Source of the DNA: Rhizobium sp.
Lineage (GTDB): Bacteria > Pseudomonadota > Alphaproteobacteria > Rhizobiales > Rhizobiaceae
Assembly (NCBI GenBank): GCA_029865885.1
Contig: JARXAK010000202.1
Location: 1-64,000 of the forward strand
Length of the DNA stretch: 64,000 nt
Reading direction: 5' to 3'
In this document: positions 8,313 through 16,582 of the stretch, one piece after another
How positions within the stretch are numbered: the stretch's first letter is position 1
Layout of the letters: every line of letters begins with the position of its first letter
Program-made: the position numbers and the translations under genes
The notes under the pieces: model-generated
The model's input: the letters and a program-made list of their open reading frames with translations, nothing else
Databases searched by the model: none
What the model was told of the DNA's origin: nothing

Positions 8313-9253
8313 TTCACCAGACCGATGTCTTTGAGGATCGTCCCGGTCGCGGCGATGTCCTTGGCAAGCTGCTCCTCAAAGGCCGGACCAGCGAGATAGG
8401 TATCCTGCCAGTTCTTGGTCTTCAGGGTTTCCTGCCAGCCGGCAGACTTCACGAGCTTCTCAACGTCAGCAGAAATCGCAGCCTTCTGCTCGTCGGTCAG
8501 GCCCGGAGCGGCAGCCACCATGCGCCAGTTCTGCAGAACCACGTCGAGACCGCTTTCCTTGAGCGTCGGAGCGTCGGCACCGGCGATGCGCTCGGCGCTG
8601 GAAACGGCGAGCAGACGCAGCGCACCGGCGGCCACCTGGGCCTGGAATTCGCCGTAGCTCGAAATGCCGACGGTCACCTGACCGCCGAGGATCGCGGCAA
8701 GCGCTTCGCCACCGCCGGAATAGGCGATGTAGTTGATCTTGGTCGGATCAACGCCAGCAGCCTTTGCAATCAGGCCTGCACCGATATGGTCGGTACCGCC
8801 GGCCGAGCCACCAGCCCAGGAAACCGAACCGGGATCAGCCTTCAGCTTCTCGACCAGCTGGCCGATGTTCTGAATGTCGGAACTCGCGGGAACGACGACG
8901 GCCTGGTATTCACCGGTCAGACGCGCGATCGGCGTGACGTCGGCGAGCGTGACGGGCGACTGGTTGGTCAGGATCGCGCCAACCATGACATAGCCACCGA
9001 CGATGAGCGCATTCGGGTTGCCCTTCTGCTGGCTGGCGAACTGGGCAAGGCCGATCGTGCCACCGGCACCGGGAACGTTCATGACCTGCACATTGCCGGA
9101 AATGCCTTCAGACTGCATGACAGCCTGCAGCGAGCGGGCCGTCTGGTCCCAACCGCCGCCAGGCGCTGCCGGCGCCATGATCGTGTAGTCTGCAGCCACG
9201 GCCGGAAGGGCGAGTGCGCCAGCAAGGAAAGAAGCCAGGAAAAAGTGTTTCAA
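8309..9253 (-). CDS. tctC: Tripartite tricarboxylate transporter, periplasmic receptor TctC
   Basis: 314-aa Bug/TctC-family extracytoplasmic receptor. It starts with a clean signal peptide ([20 protein letters not shown]), followed by the family motif [11 protein letters not shown] and the [15 protein letters not shown] ligand-loop segment. The start is TTG at 9253 with GGAGG six nt upstream. It is first in the tctCBA operon. These receptors bind carboxylates with the two conserved loops; the ligand cannot be read off. It is the only gene of the operon with its own long upstream region (9254-9583), so the operon promoter must lie there. Confidence 0.93.
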   Translation of the reverse strand: MKHFFLASFLAGALALPAVAADYTIMAPAAPGGGWDQTARSLQAVMQSEGISGNVQVMNVPGAGGTIGLAQFASQQKGNPNALIVGGYVMVGAILTNQSPVTLADVTPIARLTGEYQAVVVPASSDIQNIGQLVEKLKADPGSVSWAGGSAGGTDHIGAGLIAKAAGVDPTKINYIAYSGGGEALAAILGGQVTVGISSYGEFQAQVAAGALRLLAVSSAERIAGADAPTLKESGLDVVLQNWRMVAAAPGLTDEQKAAISADVEKLVKSAGWQETLKTKNWQDTYLAGPAFEEQLAKDIAATGTILKDIGLVK

Positions 9254-9583
9254 GATAGTCCTCCACCATCAATGCGGCTCTTGCCGCTTTCGAATGATCT
9301 GTGGGGAGAACGCAGGTATGCGCAGTGCGGACCGAACCGCTTCAGGCAGAGCCTGCTCCTCCCATGTCCCATCTCTCCCGCCTCCACGGGAAGATGTGAC
9401 CATAGGCCTAACAGCAGAACCTGTCATCCACCTGTCACCGCAATGGCGCCGAGTTGCAGATTGCAAAGGCAATCATAGGAGACTGCGGGCGCTCACCCAG
9501 GAAGTCGGCGCGTGAGGCCAAGAGATCGATCGCAGGAGCAGGCTTGAGGCTTCGCGATCATCGGGCAGACGTCCTTCGATGTC
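9254..9583. other. Non-coding stretch upstream of tctC
   Basis: 330 bp between tctC and the next gene on the same strand. It must carry the tct promoter. I see no convincing ORF, no strong palindrome, and no copy of the GTTGTCTGATAAC site that could join tctCBA to the sugar-acid regulon. Confidence 0.5.
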
Positions 9584-9859
9584 TCAACGACGGGCTTTTT
9601 CCCAGATCGTCCAGCCGCCGAGGATAATGCCGAGGATGATGGCGTTCGACAGGATGCCGAAGCCGATGGCCGGGGTCCGGTCGATGCCGGAGCCAGCGGC
9701 TGTGGTGAGCGGAATGAGGATTGCGACGAACACCGCACCCATGGCAAGCGGGGTGAGCAGCCCCATGGTCTGTCGCGTGCGCATGGCAGTCACGACGAGA
9801 AAAAAGATCAACCCGATCCTGAAGGGATCGATCAGTTGAGAAAAGACGATATCGACCAT
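9584..9859 (-). CDS. Small membrane protein of unknown function
   Basis: 91-aa hydrophobic protein with probably three membrane segments: FRIGLIFFLVVTAM, LTPLAMGAVFVAILIPLTTA and GFGILSNAIILGIILGGWTI. The ATG at 9859 follows GAGGGAGG; an in-frame ATG at 9925 has no such site. I do not recognise a family. It lies upstream of the tct operon on the same strand but 330 bp away, and downstream of the MFS gene past a strong terminator, so it is probably transcribed alone. Confidence 0.65.
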   Translation of the reverse strand: MVDIVFSQLIDPFRIGLIFFLVVTAMRTRQTMGLLTPLAMGAVFVAILIPLTTAAGSGIDRTPAIGFGILSNAIILGIILGGWTIWEKARR

Positions 9860-10088
9860 GGCTGCCCCTCCCTCAAGGTCCAAATTCCGAATTTCGAACG
9901 GGTCTTGCAAGCGGTCCCGCTTCATCAGACGTTATGCGGCAGAACCTCATGCGTCTAGCCTAAGGCAATGAAATTCAGCCACTATTCGAGCCTGCTATGG
10001 CATGAGCCGGAGCGAAGTCGGCTCTCAACCTTCATCATCGCGCCGGTGGCGCAGATTGCCCGCCGGCAAGATCCTGCCGTGAAAGAAA

Positions 10089-10113
10089 ACAGGCCGGCGA
10101 GACGCCGGCCTGT
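10089..10113 (-). terminator. Rho-independent terminator after the MFS gene
   Basis: Perfect 11-bp inverted repeat (ACAGGCCGGCG, 3-nt loop, CGCCGGCCTGT), followed on the minus strand by TTTTCTTTC. It lies 31 bp past the stop codon of the MFS transporter gene, as expected for a terminator of that unit. Confidence 0.85.
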
Positions 10114-10143
10114 CCTGGATCATCAGTGGATTGTCCGACAGGA

Positions 10144-12012
10144 TCAGTCCTTGAAGATGTCCTTCTTGTGAGTATTAGCCGGGACCAGCAGGGCGCCGAT
10201 GACGACGGTCGCAGCGGCGATGATGATCGGGTACCACAGACCACCGTAGACGTTACCCGTCTGGGCGGAGATCGCAAACGCGGTCGCCGGCATCAGGCCA
10301 CCGAACCAGCCGTTGCCGATGTGATAGGGCAGCGACATGCCGGAGTAGCGGATACGGGTCGGATAGAGTTCGACCAGCATCGCGGCAATCGGACCGTAGA
10401 CCATCGTCACCAGGATGATGAGGTAGGTCAGGATCGCAATCAAGGTCAGCTTCTGGGCCGTGAAGATGTCGAGGAAGTGCTGTGCCCTGGCCACGGTCGT
10501 GTTGGCCTCTGCCGACAGCGGGTAACCCGCAGCGGTCAGCGCTTCGTTGACGGCCTTGTTGAAGGCAACCGATTTGCCCTTTTCGGCATCAAGTGCAGCC
10601 TGTGCCGCAGCAATGGCAGCCTGATCGCCGCCAGTCTTTGCAGTCTCCAGAGCAGCGGTCAGTTCCTTGACGGTCGCTGCGTTCTGGGCAGCGTCATAGG
10701 AGGTGACGATCGTTTCGCCAACCTTGATCTGCGCCACTGCGATGGCTGGATCGAAGTTGGTGGTATAGTTGACCGAGGTGCGTGCAAGCGTTGCCTTGGC
10801 CACGTCGCAGGCATTGGTGAACTTGACCGTACCGGTCGGGTTGAACTGGAACGAGCAGTCCGCTTCGTTTGCCGACACGACGACCGGGGTCTGGTGAGCG
10901 GCATAGAGCGCGGGGTTTGCGGTCTTCGTCAGGAGCGGGAAGACGAAGTTGTAGGTCAGGGCCGCAATCAGGCAGCCTGCCAGAATGATCGGCTTGCGGC
11001 CGATGCGGTCGGAAAGTGCGCCGAAGAACAGGAAGCCGCCGGTGCCCAGGACGAGCGACCATGCCACCAGAACGTTGGCGGTGAAGCTGTCGACCTTGAT
11101 GACGTTCTGCATGAAGAACAGCGCGTAGAACTGGCCCGAGTACCAAACCACAGCCTGACCGGCGACGAGGCCGAAAAGGGCGATCAGGGCGAACTTGCCG
11201 TTCTTCCAGGTGCCGAAGGCTTCGCGCAGCGGTGCCTTGGATGCTGCACCCTCTTCCTTCATCTTCTTGAAGGCCGGGGATTCATGCATGTGGAGACGGA
11301 TATAGAGCGAGATGGCCAGAAGCACGATCGAGCCGATGAACGGGATACGCCAGCCCCACAGGTCGAAGGCCTTGATCATCTTCTCGGTGCCGTCGGGGTT
11401 CAGCACGACAGCGCCTGCCGCATCAAGAACCGGAGTCGGATCCCAATTGGCGTTTACGTAGCCCTGGACCGACAGAATGACGATCAGCGAGAGCAGGAGC
11501 CCGAGCGTCGCCGTGGTCTGGATGAAGGCCGTGAAGTAGCCGCGCTGGTTGGCCGGTGCATGCTCGGCCACGTAGACGACGGCACCGCCGTATTCACCAC
11601 CGAGCGCCAGGCCCTGCAACATGCGCAGGATAATCAGGATGATCGGCGCCGCCGCCCCCCATGTATTGTATGTCGGCAGCAGGCCGACCAGGAAGGTCGA
11701 AATACCCATGATGAGGATGGTCATCAGGAAGGTGTACTTACGACCGACGATATCGCCGAGTGCACCGAAGACAAGCGCGCCGAACGGGCGGACGATGAAG
11801 CCGGCAGCGAAGGCGAGCAGTGCAAAGACGTTGCGCGTGGCTTCAGGGAAGGCCGTAAAGAATTGCGCGCCGATGATCGCCGCGAGCGAGCCGTAGAGGT
11901 AGAAATCGTACCATTCGAACACAGTACCGGCAGACGAAGCGATGATGACCTTTCGCTCCTCCGCCGTCATGGGGCGCGAACGATCCCCGACGTTCATTTC
12001 CGTAGTTGCCAT
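10144..12012 (-). CDS. MHS-type MFS transporter with a large inserted hydrophilic domain
   Basis: 622-aa major facilitator of the metabolite:H+ symporter group. Signatures include VFEWYDFYLYGSLAAIIG (residue 31 on), GDIVGRKYTFLMTILIMG (loop 2-3), LQGLALGGEYGGAVVYVAEH and GALSDRIGRKPIILAG. Normal members are 420-450 aa; here residues about 365-515, between two C-half membrane helices, are a soluble insert with a cysteine pair (C386, C402) and an alanine-rich, probably coiled part. ATG at 12012 follows GGAGGAGGG; an ATG at 12042 has no ribosome site. Cargo is likely a small organic acid or zwitterion, but unknown. It is transcribed alone and ends at a strong terminator. A 15-bp-spaced GGTACA/TGTACC repeat lies upstream. 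Confidence 0.9.
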   Translation of the reverse strand: MATTEMNVGDRSRPMTAEERKVIIASSAGTVFEWYDFYLYGSLAAIIGAQFFTAFPEATRNVFALLAFAAGFIVRPFGALVFGALGDIVGRKYTFLMTILIMGISTFLVGLLPTYNTWGAAAPIILIILRMLQGLALGGEYGGAVVYVAEHAPANQRGYFTAFIQTTATLGLLLSLIVILSVQGYVNANWDPTPVLDAAGAVVLNPDGTEKMIKAFDLWGWRIPFIGSIVLLAISLYIRLHMHESPAFKKMKEEGAASKAPLREAFGTWKNGKFALIALFGLVAGQAVVWYSGQFYALFFMQNVIKVDSFTANVLVAWSLVLGTGGFLFFGALSDRIGRKPIILAGCLIAALTYNFVFPLLTKTANPALYAAHQTPVVVSANEADCSFQFNPTGTVKFTNACDVAKATLARTSVNYTTNFDPAIAVAQIKVGETIVTSYDAAQNAATVKELTAALETAKTGGDQAAIAAAQAALDAEKGKSVAFNKAVNEALTAAGYPLSAEANTTVARAQHFLDIFTAQKLTLIAILTYLIILVTMVYGPIAAMLVELYPTRIRYSGMSLPYHIGNGWFGGLMPATAFAISAQTGNVYGGLWYPIIIAAATVVIGALLVPANTHKKDIFKD

Positions 12013-12448
12013 TATTCCCTCCTCCGTGAATGCTGGCCTCACGTATCGACCTCGTCCCTAGACAGGACAGGCCGCCCGTAATGTTGAACTAACTCCCACC
12101 CAACAGAGCAGACCTATCTGCCCCGAATTCCGCCACCTTCCGGCTGCGGATGCTGGAAACCCTCCGATTGATCGGTACAAGTCCGATGCCAATCTGTACC
12201 ATCGGGGCGCATGCGTGGAGAGATCAACCTTCGTCTAAGAGGCGAAGGGCGCAGCGGACGCGCTTAGACCAGCAGTGGTCGACACTCCTGGCATTCGGGC
12301 AAATGCCCCTGAAAGCCATGCAGATTTTGGCTGATGTCCGCAAAACCAGCGGCTCATCAGCGTGCGCGGCAGGCAGCTCCGAGACGGAGGCACAACCAGA
12401 ACCTGCCGAAATCAATGTTAGCTTTTTAGCCCGCAGCCAGGTGCGGCT
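12013..12448. other. Non-coding stretch upstream of the MFS gene
   Basis: 436 bp that must hold the MFS promoter and the end of the DCC-protein unit. The only structure noticed is an inverted repeat, GGTACA at 12174-12179 and TGTACC at 12195-12200, spaced by 15 bp and about 160 bp upstream of the MFS start. It could be an operator. No supported gene is seen. Confidence 0.4.
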
Positions 12449-12796
12449 TTATCTGAACAGCCGCTGCAAGCGCGGCCGGATGCGCAGGAACTGCCGATAG
12501 GCAGCCTCGAAAAACGGGCTGACGGGCTTCCATCCCGCCAGCAGCCCGAGGGGGCGCAGAAGCGGTATGGCACGCCACATGGCGGCAAAGGCCTCGGCGC
12601 CGGACAGGAGTTTTCCCGCCTCCTCTGCATGGAAACGGGCCAGAAGCTCGGCCCGATCGACCGGACAGGTGCCAGCCGGATCACACGCATCGATGAAATT
12701 GATCGCACCGTGCCGATCGAGACGGCGCATCAATGCGATCTCGCGCTGGCAGAGCGGACAGCTGCTGTCAAACCAGACGGTCACCTGCGGAGACAT
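12449..12796 (-). CDS. DCC-family (DUF393) thiol-disulfide oxidoreductase-like protein
   Basis: 115-aa protein with the family hallmark VWFDSSCPLCQREIALMRR, a thioredoxin-like CxxC (C14, C17) preceded by the conserved aspartate. The usual later conserved stretch, with an aromatic-rich EAFAAMWRAIP segment and a tail rich in Arg, is also present. Family members are predicted small redox proteins of unknown partner. ATG at 12796 follows AAAGGCGACC. It is the last gene after the GH105 gene on the same strand but 150 bp away, so linkage to that operon is unclear. Confidence 0.85.
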   Translation of the reverse strand: MSPQVTVWFDSSCPLCQREIALMRRLDRHGAINFIDACDPAGTCPVDRAELLARFHAEEAGKLLSGAEAFAAMWRAIPLLRPLGLLAGWKPVSPFFEAAYRQFLRIRPRLQRLFR

Positions 12797-12946
12797 GGTC
12801 GCCTTTCACCGGAAGAATTCCGTACCCTTAACTTGGGGCGAAAGGTGACCTGTGGCAATGCGGCGTCCCGCCGCTGCCGCCGCCTGCCCGCCTCCGCAAA
12901 AATAGCTGACGCCTGCGGCTGCGACACTCCGCGCGGGCGGTGGCCT

Positions 12947-14047
12947 TTACAGTCTCCGATCTGCGGCCCGTGTGGCATCGTTCATCGCCCGCGCCAGGAG
13001 CAGCATCACGAGCGCCTGACCGTAAGGGGCAGGCACATTCGGGATCTGGCGATAGAATTCGAGCGTGTGCCCCATCGGCGTTCCGTCCGAGACCTGCAGG
13101 ACGATGCCGCTGGCGTCAATGCGCGTCAGAACCGCCTCAAGCGCCCGCTCAGCGACGGGTCGGTAGCTCTCGTCGACAATCCCGAGATCCATGCCGCGCA
13201 GGATGCCATAGGCGATGGCTGCCGTGGCGGAGGTCTCCTCGGGCGACGTCGGATCGCAGACCAGAGTGTTGAACATCCCGTTTTCGCGCTGGTGAGCGGC
13301 GAGCGTCTTCAGCTGCGCGCCGAGGATATGGACCAGATGCCGCTTGAGGTGTTCAGGCACGTGATCGACAAGACCGAAGAGTTCGGGGATGGCCACCGTG
13401 ATCCACGAATTGCCACGCGCCCAGAAAGCTTTGGCGAAATTGTGCCGACCATTGAAGGTCCAGCCGTGATACCAAAGCCCCGTAACCGGATCGGCGAGAT
13501 AGCGCTCGTGGACCATAAACTGGTAGAAGGCCTCCTCGATCCAGTCCTGGCGGCCGAAACGCTGACCGGCCCGGGCAAGGAACAGGCAGGTCATGAAAAG
13601 GGTGTCGTCCCAAAGCTCGCCGTCGTTCATCCGCTCCTTGACGACATGCTGGAAGCCGCCATCCTCGGTCTTGGCCAGAGACGTGACGAGCCACTGGGCC
13701 CAGTCGCGAACGAGCTCTTCCCAGTCCGGTCGCTCGACGTGATCGATGAGCACGCAGAGTGGCAGCATCGGGGAGCTGGAATTGACCTGCCGGGGCGGCA
13801 GGCCGCGCCCGATCTGCCAATCATACCACCGGGCAATCGCCTCGATCAGGGACCGGTCGTTGACCGCCTCGGCATGGCGCAAGAGGCCATAGATCCCGAC
13901 GCCAACCTCCCAGTCCCATTCATCGAACTGGAGATCATAGCCACTGTCTGAAAGGTCTCCGGTCTCGTTGATGCCCTTCAGTCTGGCAAGACCGACGGCG
14001 ACACGGGAAAGAGCTTCTGAAAGAACTTCGGGAGCGGGGAACAACAT
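12947..14047 (-). CDS. GH105/GH88-type unsaturated glycuronyl hydrolase
   Basis: 366-aa (alpha/alpha)6-barrel enzyme of the unsaturated rhamnogalacturonyl hydrolase group (YteR/RhiN-like). Typical motifs: WDWEVGVGIYGLLR, the catalytic-aspartate region MNDGELWDDTLFMTCLFLAR, the YHGWTFNGRHNFAKAFWARG segment with WARGNSW, and APYGQALVMLLLAR near the end. Such enzymes cut the unsaturated uronic acid from the end of oligosaccharides made by pectin/rhamnogalacturonan lyases. There is no signal peptide, so it acts in the cytosol on imported oligosaccharides. It is the last gene of the ABC-importer operon, 24 nt after the unknown 836-aa protein. Length is normal for GH105. Confidence 0.85.
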   Translation of the reverse strand: MLFPAPEVLSEALSRVAVGLARLKGINETGDLSDSGYDLQFDEWDWEVGVGIYGLLRHAEAVNDRSLIEAIARWYDWQIGRGLPPRQVNSSSPMLPLCVLIDHVERPDWEELVRDWAQWLVTSLAKTEDGGFQHVVKERMNDGELWDDTLFMTCLFLARAGQRFGRQDWIEEAFYQFMVHERYLADPVTGLWYHGWTFNGRHNFAKAFWARGNSWITVAIPELFGLVDHVPEHLKRHLVHILGAQLKTLAAHQRENGMFNTLVCDPTSPEETSATAAIAYGILRGMDLGIVDESYRPVAERALEAVLTRIDASGIVLQVSDGTPMGHTLEFYRQIPNVPAPYGQALVMLLLARAMNDATRAADRRL

Positions 14048-14071
14048 GCGCGAAAATCCTGGGCTTGAAGA

Positions 14072-16582
14072 CTAGAAGGAAACGGCATCGACCCAACGGA
14101 TGAGGGGATCGATGCTTCGGTTCGGAAAAAGGTAAGGCCGGTCATCGACCGAAAGGCCCTCGGTCCAGTCGAGAGTGAGAAGCGTCCCATCCGCCTGCCG
14201 GGCGCGGACGCTCTGTCCGTCCAGACCAAGGTCGAGGCTGATCGCGGCAAGCTGCGACCGGAACTGAGCGAAGCTGTCGGCATCCGCCCCTTCAGCCACC
14301 ACCACGTACCAGGCGATATTCGTCCCCCGCGCACGAAACTCGATACCAGCCCCGGGGCCAGTCTCAAGCGGCAAAATGGGGCTCGTCGCCGTCATCGCGG
14401 CAAAACCATCACCGCTCTTGAGGATGATCCAGTTGTCCGCAAGGATCACTGCGTCGAATGCACGTCTCTCGACATAGGCATGGGTAAACGGGAGCCGCGC
14501 ATCCGCCCCGAGGTCGTAGAGCAGGAGCGCTGCATTGCCATATTGGGCGGCACGCGGCATCGATCCGTTGCCGGCCCAGTAAGACGGCCGTTGGTGGCCC
14601 CAGGGATCGTCCTCACCGGGATGATTGACCCAGGCCTTTGCCAGCGGATCGGCGGCAAAACGAACATCCAGAATGTGCTGCTGGTGTCCGCGCCCGCCAG
14701 GCTTGCCGTCCATGGTCGATGAAAGCTGAACGGCTGCCGTCTTGTAAAGGACGAGCCGGGCCGCCTCGTCATGCCCCTGAACATAATGGGCCGTAACAGC
14801 CTGGCCTGCCGGCGGATCGACGACGCCTTGCGCAGCGTCAGGGGGTATGTAGGACCCTGCGGCAAACATCGGCAGCGCCGCAACACCGTCGTTCAGCCAG
14901 CCCTGACCGAAGGCCACGGTCGCAAAGGGTGCAAGCTCGGTCAGTGGCCCGGCCCGCAACTCCTTGTCATAGGCGCGCCCCATGGTGCCGGCAGGGACCC
15001 CGGCCAGCGTATGCAGACCGATCATCAGGAAGAGCCGGTCGAGGAGCTTTCGCGCCCGATCCCGGACATCCCCCTCGGCCAGATGCTCAAGCGCCAGCAG
15101 CCCGATGAAATCGATCGGGTAATAGGCGGCGGAATTCCATTCGGCGAGACCGTGCGCCTCGACCGACTCGAACCAGCGCATCAGACGATGATGAGCGAGT
15201 TCAGCCTGCTCACGACCGAAGCGGCCGGAGCATTCGAAGCGCTGATCCGGATAGAGGCGTCCGGCCAGATACTGGGAAACGTGGAAACACAGCACATGGT
15301 TCTCGCTCCAGAACCACATCACGTCATTGCCCGGCTCATCCACCCAGTAGCGATAACTGAGAATGCTTCGGTCAATCTCCACCATCAGATCGGCGGGAAC
15401 ACGATCGCGATAAACTGCGGCCACCCAGAGCAGGGGTACCAGCACGAAATCCGAGCAATCCCGTCGCTCGTCGATCGCGGCAAGCGTATTGCCGATGATC
15501 TCGCGGAAAACACCATCGACAGGCAGCCCCGCTGCCAGAGCCGCGATCGCCCGACCGGCACGCAATTCGCCATGCCTTGCCATGTAATCGATTGCCACGG
15601 CCTTGCGCTCGTCCAAGGACAATTCGCGCATGTCTTTCGGCGCATCCTTGAAGGTGGCAAAGCCAATATGGCGCTCAACCCGGGTTTCGCCGACGGAGAA
15701 GGTCAGATTGAGCGAATGATAGGCATCCGGCAGCGATTGCGCCCCGTCAAGAACGAGACGGCGTTCCCCAGCCTTGAGCGTGCCTTGGGCATCCAGAAGT
15801 GGCGGCTTCCCGCGCATATGGACGCTCGGAAGGACTTTTCCGGTCACCTCCACATCCATCTGGGCGGACAGTCCGAACTCGAGAACAAGCCGGCCGTCCT
15901 GGACATGCATCGGGCTCGGCCGGACATCCGTCGCCAGAGCCTTGAGCAGCCCGATGACATCAGAAGACACATCGACCGGCAGATCGGCCCGGAGCGATGC
16001 TGCGCCAAGAAGCGTGAGTTCGAAGAACCAAAGCGCATCGCGCTCCGCCAGTTCCTCGGTCAGCATCACGACATCGCTGCCTCCGGCGGCAAGCGAAAGC
16101 TCGATTTCGGTGATGCTTTCCTTGTTGCGCTGGAACGGCTCGAATTTGGCGGCAAGGACACCGTCAACCCAGATATGCACACCACCGCAGGTCGAGAGCT
16201 TGAAACGGTGCGGGCCGGGAACCGCCGGCACGAGCCGGGTCCGCATCCAGCGCGAGAGGCGCGTCGGCCGGTGCCAGAAGTCGGAAAACTCGACCCGACG
16301 GTTGAAGCCTGGCAGGTAAAGCCCGGTGACTGGAAAATCCATCCGAAGCTCGACCGTTCTCGTGGCGATCTCTTTCCACAGAGCCACGCGGCAAGGCAGG
16401 TCGCCGACATCGACGAAGCCGTTGATGAAGCGGTAGTTGACCCGATCCTCCGCCAAGGCGGGCGCGCCCGGATAATAGGTCTGCCCAATGTCGCCCATCG
16501 CCCAGGCTGTAATGGAGCCCCCGGGCTCGACAACGAAACCCTGGGGTTCGCATGCCGGTTCGTGCGGTGAAACCTGCGTCAT
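14072..16582 (-). CDS. Unrecognised 836-aa protein, probable glycan-active enzyme
   Basis: Large cytosolic protein with no signal peptide. Residues about 1-330 look all-beta (for example FKLSTCGGVHIWVDGVLAAK, which resembles a sugar-binding jelly roll). Residues about 330-570 look helical and toroid-like, with the striking segment DEPGNDVMWFWSENHVLCFH. The C-terminal third is beta again, including HYVQGHDEAARLVLYKTAA. This beta-toroid-beta order recalls polysaccharide lyases of the heparinase II/III or PL8 type, but I recognise no known family motif. It overlaps the HAD-fusion gene by 4 nt and precedes GH105, so it probably acts on the same imported oligosaccharide. Candidate catalytic residues are the Asn-His pair in SENH. 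Function is inference only. Confidence 0.7.
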   Translation of the reverse strand: MTQVSPHEPACEPQGFVVEPGGSITAWAMGDIGQTYYPGAPALAEDRVNYRFINGFVDVGDLPCRVALWKEIATRTVELRMDFPVTGLYLPGFNRRVEFSDFWHRPTRLSRWMRTRLVPAVPGPHRFKLSTCGGVHIWVDGVLAAKFEPFQRNKESITEIELSLAAGGSDVVMLTEELAERDALWFFELTLLGAASLRADLPVDVSSDVIGLLKALATDVRPSPMHVQDGRLVLEFGLSAQMDVEVTGKVLPSVHMRGKPPLLDAQGTLKAGERRLVLDGAQSLPDAYHSLNLTFSVGETRVERHIGFATFKDAPKDMRELSLDERKAVAIDYMARHGELRAGRAIAALAAGLPVDGVFREIIGNTLAAIDERRDCSDFVLVPLLWVAAVYRDRVPADLMVEIDRSILSYRYWVDEPGNDVMWFWSENHVLCFHVSQYLAGRLYPDQRFECSGRFGREQAELAHHRLMRWFESVEAHGLAEWNSAAYYPIDFIGLLALEHLAEGDVRDRARKLLDRLFLMIGLHTLAGVPAGTMGRAYDKELRAGPLTELAPFATVAFGQGWLNDGVAALPMFAAGSYIPPDAAQGVVDPPAGQAVTAHYVQGHDEAARLVLYKTAAVQLSSTMDGKPGGRGHQQHILDVRFAADPLAKAWVNHPGEDDPWGHQRPSYWAGNGSMPRAAQYGNAALLLYDLGADARLPFTHAYVERRAFDAVILADNWIILKSGDGFAAMTATSPILPLETGPGAGIEFRARGTNIAWYVVVAEGADADSFAQFRSQLAAISLDLGLDGQSVRARQADGTLLTLDWTEGLSVDDRPYLFPNRSIDPLIRWVDAVSF

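Noticed and set aside
10126-12081. Long plus-strand open frame (about 650 codons) opposite the MFS gene
   Set aside because: It is antisense to a clear transporter with family motifs; its residues are Arg/Gly/His-rich noise of a GC-rich complement and show no domain.
12174-12200. GGTACA/TGTACC inverted repeat as a defined operator
   Set aside because: Only six-base arms, single copy, no regulator gene next to it; mentioned but not called as a separate site.
14771-16570. Plus-strand open frame of about 600 codons opposite the unknown 836-aa gene
   Set aside because: The minus-strand frame has coupled overlaps and beta/toroid patterns; the plus frame has neither. Because the minus gene is itself unrecognised, this rests mainly on operon context.
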